This document shows, piece by piece, positions 4,502 to 5,186 of a stretch of DNA of 5,186 bases. The DNA comes from JANRKN01 sp033763435 (lineage in GTDB: Bacteria; Planctomycetota; Phycisphaerae; Phycisphaerales; UBA1924). The stretch spans positions 1 to 5,186 of the forward strand of contig JANRKN010000154.1 in assembly GCA_033763435.1 (NCBI GenBank), given 5' to 3'. Below the pieces are notes generated by a model. That model was not told the DNA's origin. It searched no databases and saw only the letters and a list, made by a program, of their open reading frames with translations. Numbering within the stretch: the stretch's first letter is position 1; every line of letters begins with the position of its first letter. The position numbers and the translations under genes are program-made.

Positions 4502-5186
4502 ATGCTGACGTCGATGACGACGAGCTTTATCAGCCGCCTGCGGAGCAACGACCAGGCCGCGTGGTTCGAGCTGTGGGAGACCTTCGGCCCGGTCGTGCGG
4601 GCGCAGCTCTCTAAGTGGGGCAAGGGGCGGATTGGCTCGGAGACGGTGCGCGACCTCTCGCAGGAAACCCTCGCGGCGCTGAGCGAGTCGATCGACCGCT
4701 ACGACCCCGCGCGCGGCGCGCGATTCTCGACGTGGCTGCTCGCGATCGCCAAGCACGTGCTGGGCGATGAGATGGACCGCCGGAGCGCGCAGAAGCGCGG
4801 CGGGGCCAAGAAGCCCGCAGAGCTGGACGAGAGCTGGATGGTCGCGTCGGCGGCGCAGCGAGCGGACGACCAGTACGAGGCCGCGGTTTTCCGGGCCAAG
4901 GTCGAGGCCGCGCTGAGGCACGTCGAAAAAGAGTGCGACTTCATGGACTTTTCGATCTACCGCATGCGGGTGCTCGACCAGCGCAGCGGAAAGGACGTCG
5001 CGGCGGACCTTGGAATCTCGGAGCCGACCGTCTCGCGCCGGCTTGCGAAAGTGCGCGAGACGCTCCGCAAGCGCCTGGTCGAGGTGATCCAGACGTATTC
5101 GTTCACGGACGAAGAACGCGCTGAGCCTGAGCGAAATGGACTCAAACTGAATCCGAACAGTGGAGGGGCGGGTGGTGGCGGTGGTG
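4502..5186 (+). CDS. sigma-70 family (ECF-like) RNA polymerase sigma factor, 3' end outside window
   Basis: From ATG 4502 the frame stays open to the last base: 228 complete codons without a stop. Region 2 spans about residues 17-99. It includes DLSQETLAALSESIDRYDP (51-69) and the conserved FSTWLLAIAKHVLGDEMDRR (75-94), which matches the core-binding and -10-recognition part of ECF sigmas. A polar linker (about 100-130) leads to region 4 (about 133-195). Its helix-turn-helix KDVAADLGISEPTVSRRLAKVRETLRKRL (164-192) should contact the -35 element. No region 1.1 or region 3 is visible. ECF factors usually end close to region 4. Here the frame continues through a polar stretch (from about 200) to a Gly-rich run (SGGAGGGGG, 220-228), so a C-terminal extension is present and may lead to another domain beyond the window. 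No anti-sigma gene is visible. It is divergent from the coiled-coil protein gene and sits just after a tandem repeat. The G+C-rich codons match the neighbours. Confidence 0.9.
   Translation, partial: MLTSMTTSFISRLRSNDQAAWFELWETFGPVVRAQLSKWGKGRIGSETVRDLSQETLAALSESIDRYDPARGARFSTWLLAIAKHVLGDEMDRRSAQKRGGAKKPAELDESWMVASAAQRADDQYEAAVFRAKVEAALRHVEKECDFMDFSIYRMRVLDQRSGKDVAADLGISEPTVSRRLAKVRETLRKRLVEVIQTYSFTDEERAEPERNGLKLNPNSGGAGGGGG

Noticed and set aside
4084..4921. Overlapping minus-strand open frames opposite the start of the sigma factor gene
   Set aside because: They cross the intergenic repeat and the sigma gene without any recognisable domain or ribosome binding site, while the plus-strand frame carries clear sigma regions 2 and 4.

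Overview
The window is very G+C-rich, and its codons end mostly in G or C. It reads as a chromosomal segment of a Gram-negative-type rod- or envelope-forming bacterium. The best guess is a planctomycete of the Phycisphaerae or a close relative. The grounds are the style of the sigma factor (a short ECF-like protein whose region 4 ends in a helix-turn-helix of the form GISEPTVSRRL and then runs into a Gly-rich extension), the membrane-anchored coiled-coil protein beside it, and an MreB of bacterial type in this context. This assignment is an inference from recalled family style and was not tested by a search.

Layout, left to right. Positions 1-375 (+) hold the last 124 residues of a Kef/TrkA-type protein with a nucleotide-binding (RCK/TrkA-N) domain, probably the cytoplasmic tail of a monovalent cation:proton antiporter. 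It converges on the mre operon. The operon reads leftward as mreB (2947-1892), mreC (1873-938) and mreD (941-372), and the antiporter and mreD stop codons share one TTAA palindrome at 372-375. The operon has an 18-nt mreB-mreC gap and a 4-nt ATGA overlap between mreC and mreD. No PBP2 (mrdA) or rodA gene follows, although these often follow mreD in other bacteria.

Positions 2948-3230 contain the mreB leader and probable promoter region. They also contain a clear factor-independent terminator (3162-3203) that belongs to the next leftward gene and separates it from mreB. That gene (4166-3231) encodes an unrecognised 311-residue protein with one N-terminal membrane segment, two long coiled-coil stretches and a Pro/Ser-rich tail.

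A 335-base divergent intergenic region (4167-4501) follows. It carries a perfect 18-bp direct repeat (period 19) immediately upstream of the ribosome binding site of a rightward gene. That gene (4502 to the window end, 228 codons and still open) encodes a sigma-70 family (ECF-like) factor with recognisable regions 2 and 4. It continues past its DNA-binding domain into a Gly-rich linker, so it may carry a further domain outside the window.

Functionally, MreB filaments, MreC and MreD form the inner part of the elongasome, which guides side-wall peptidoglycan synthesis. The coiled-coil membrane protein and the sigma factor are a divergent pair that could share regulatory DNA, but their functional connection is not shown by the sequence. 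No tRNA, rRNA, CRISPR array or mobile element was seen. The regions with least explanation are the coiled-coil/sigma pair, the repeat between them and the unfinished sigma extension.
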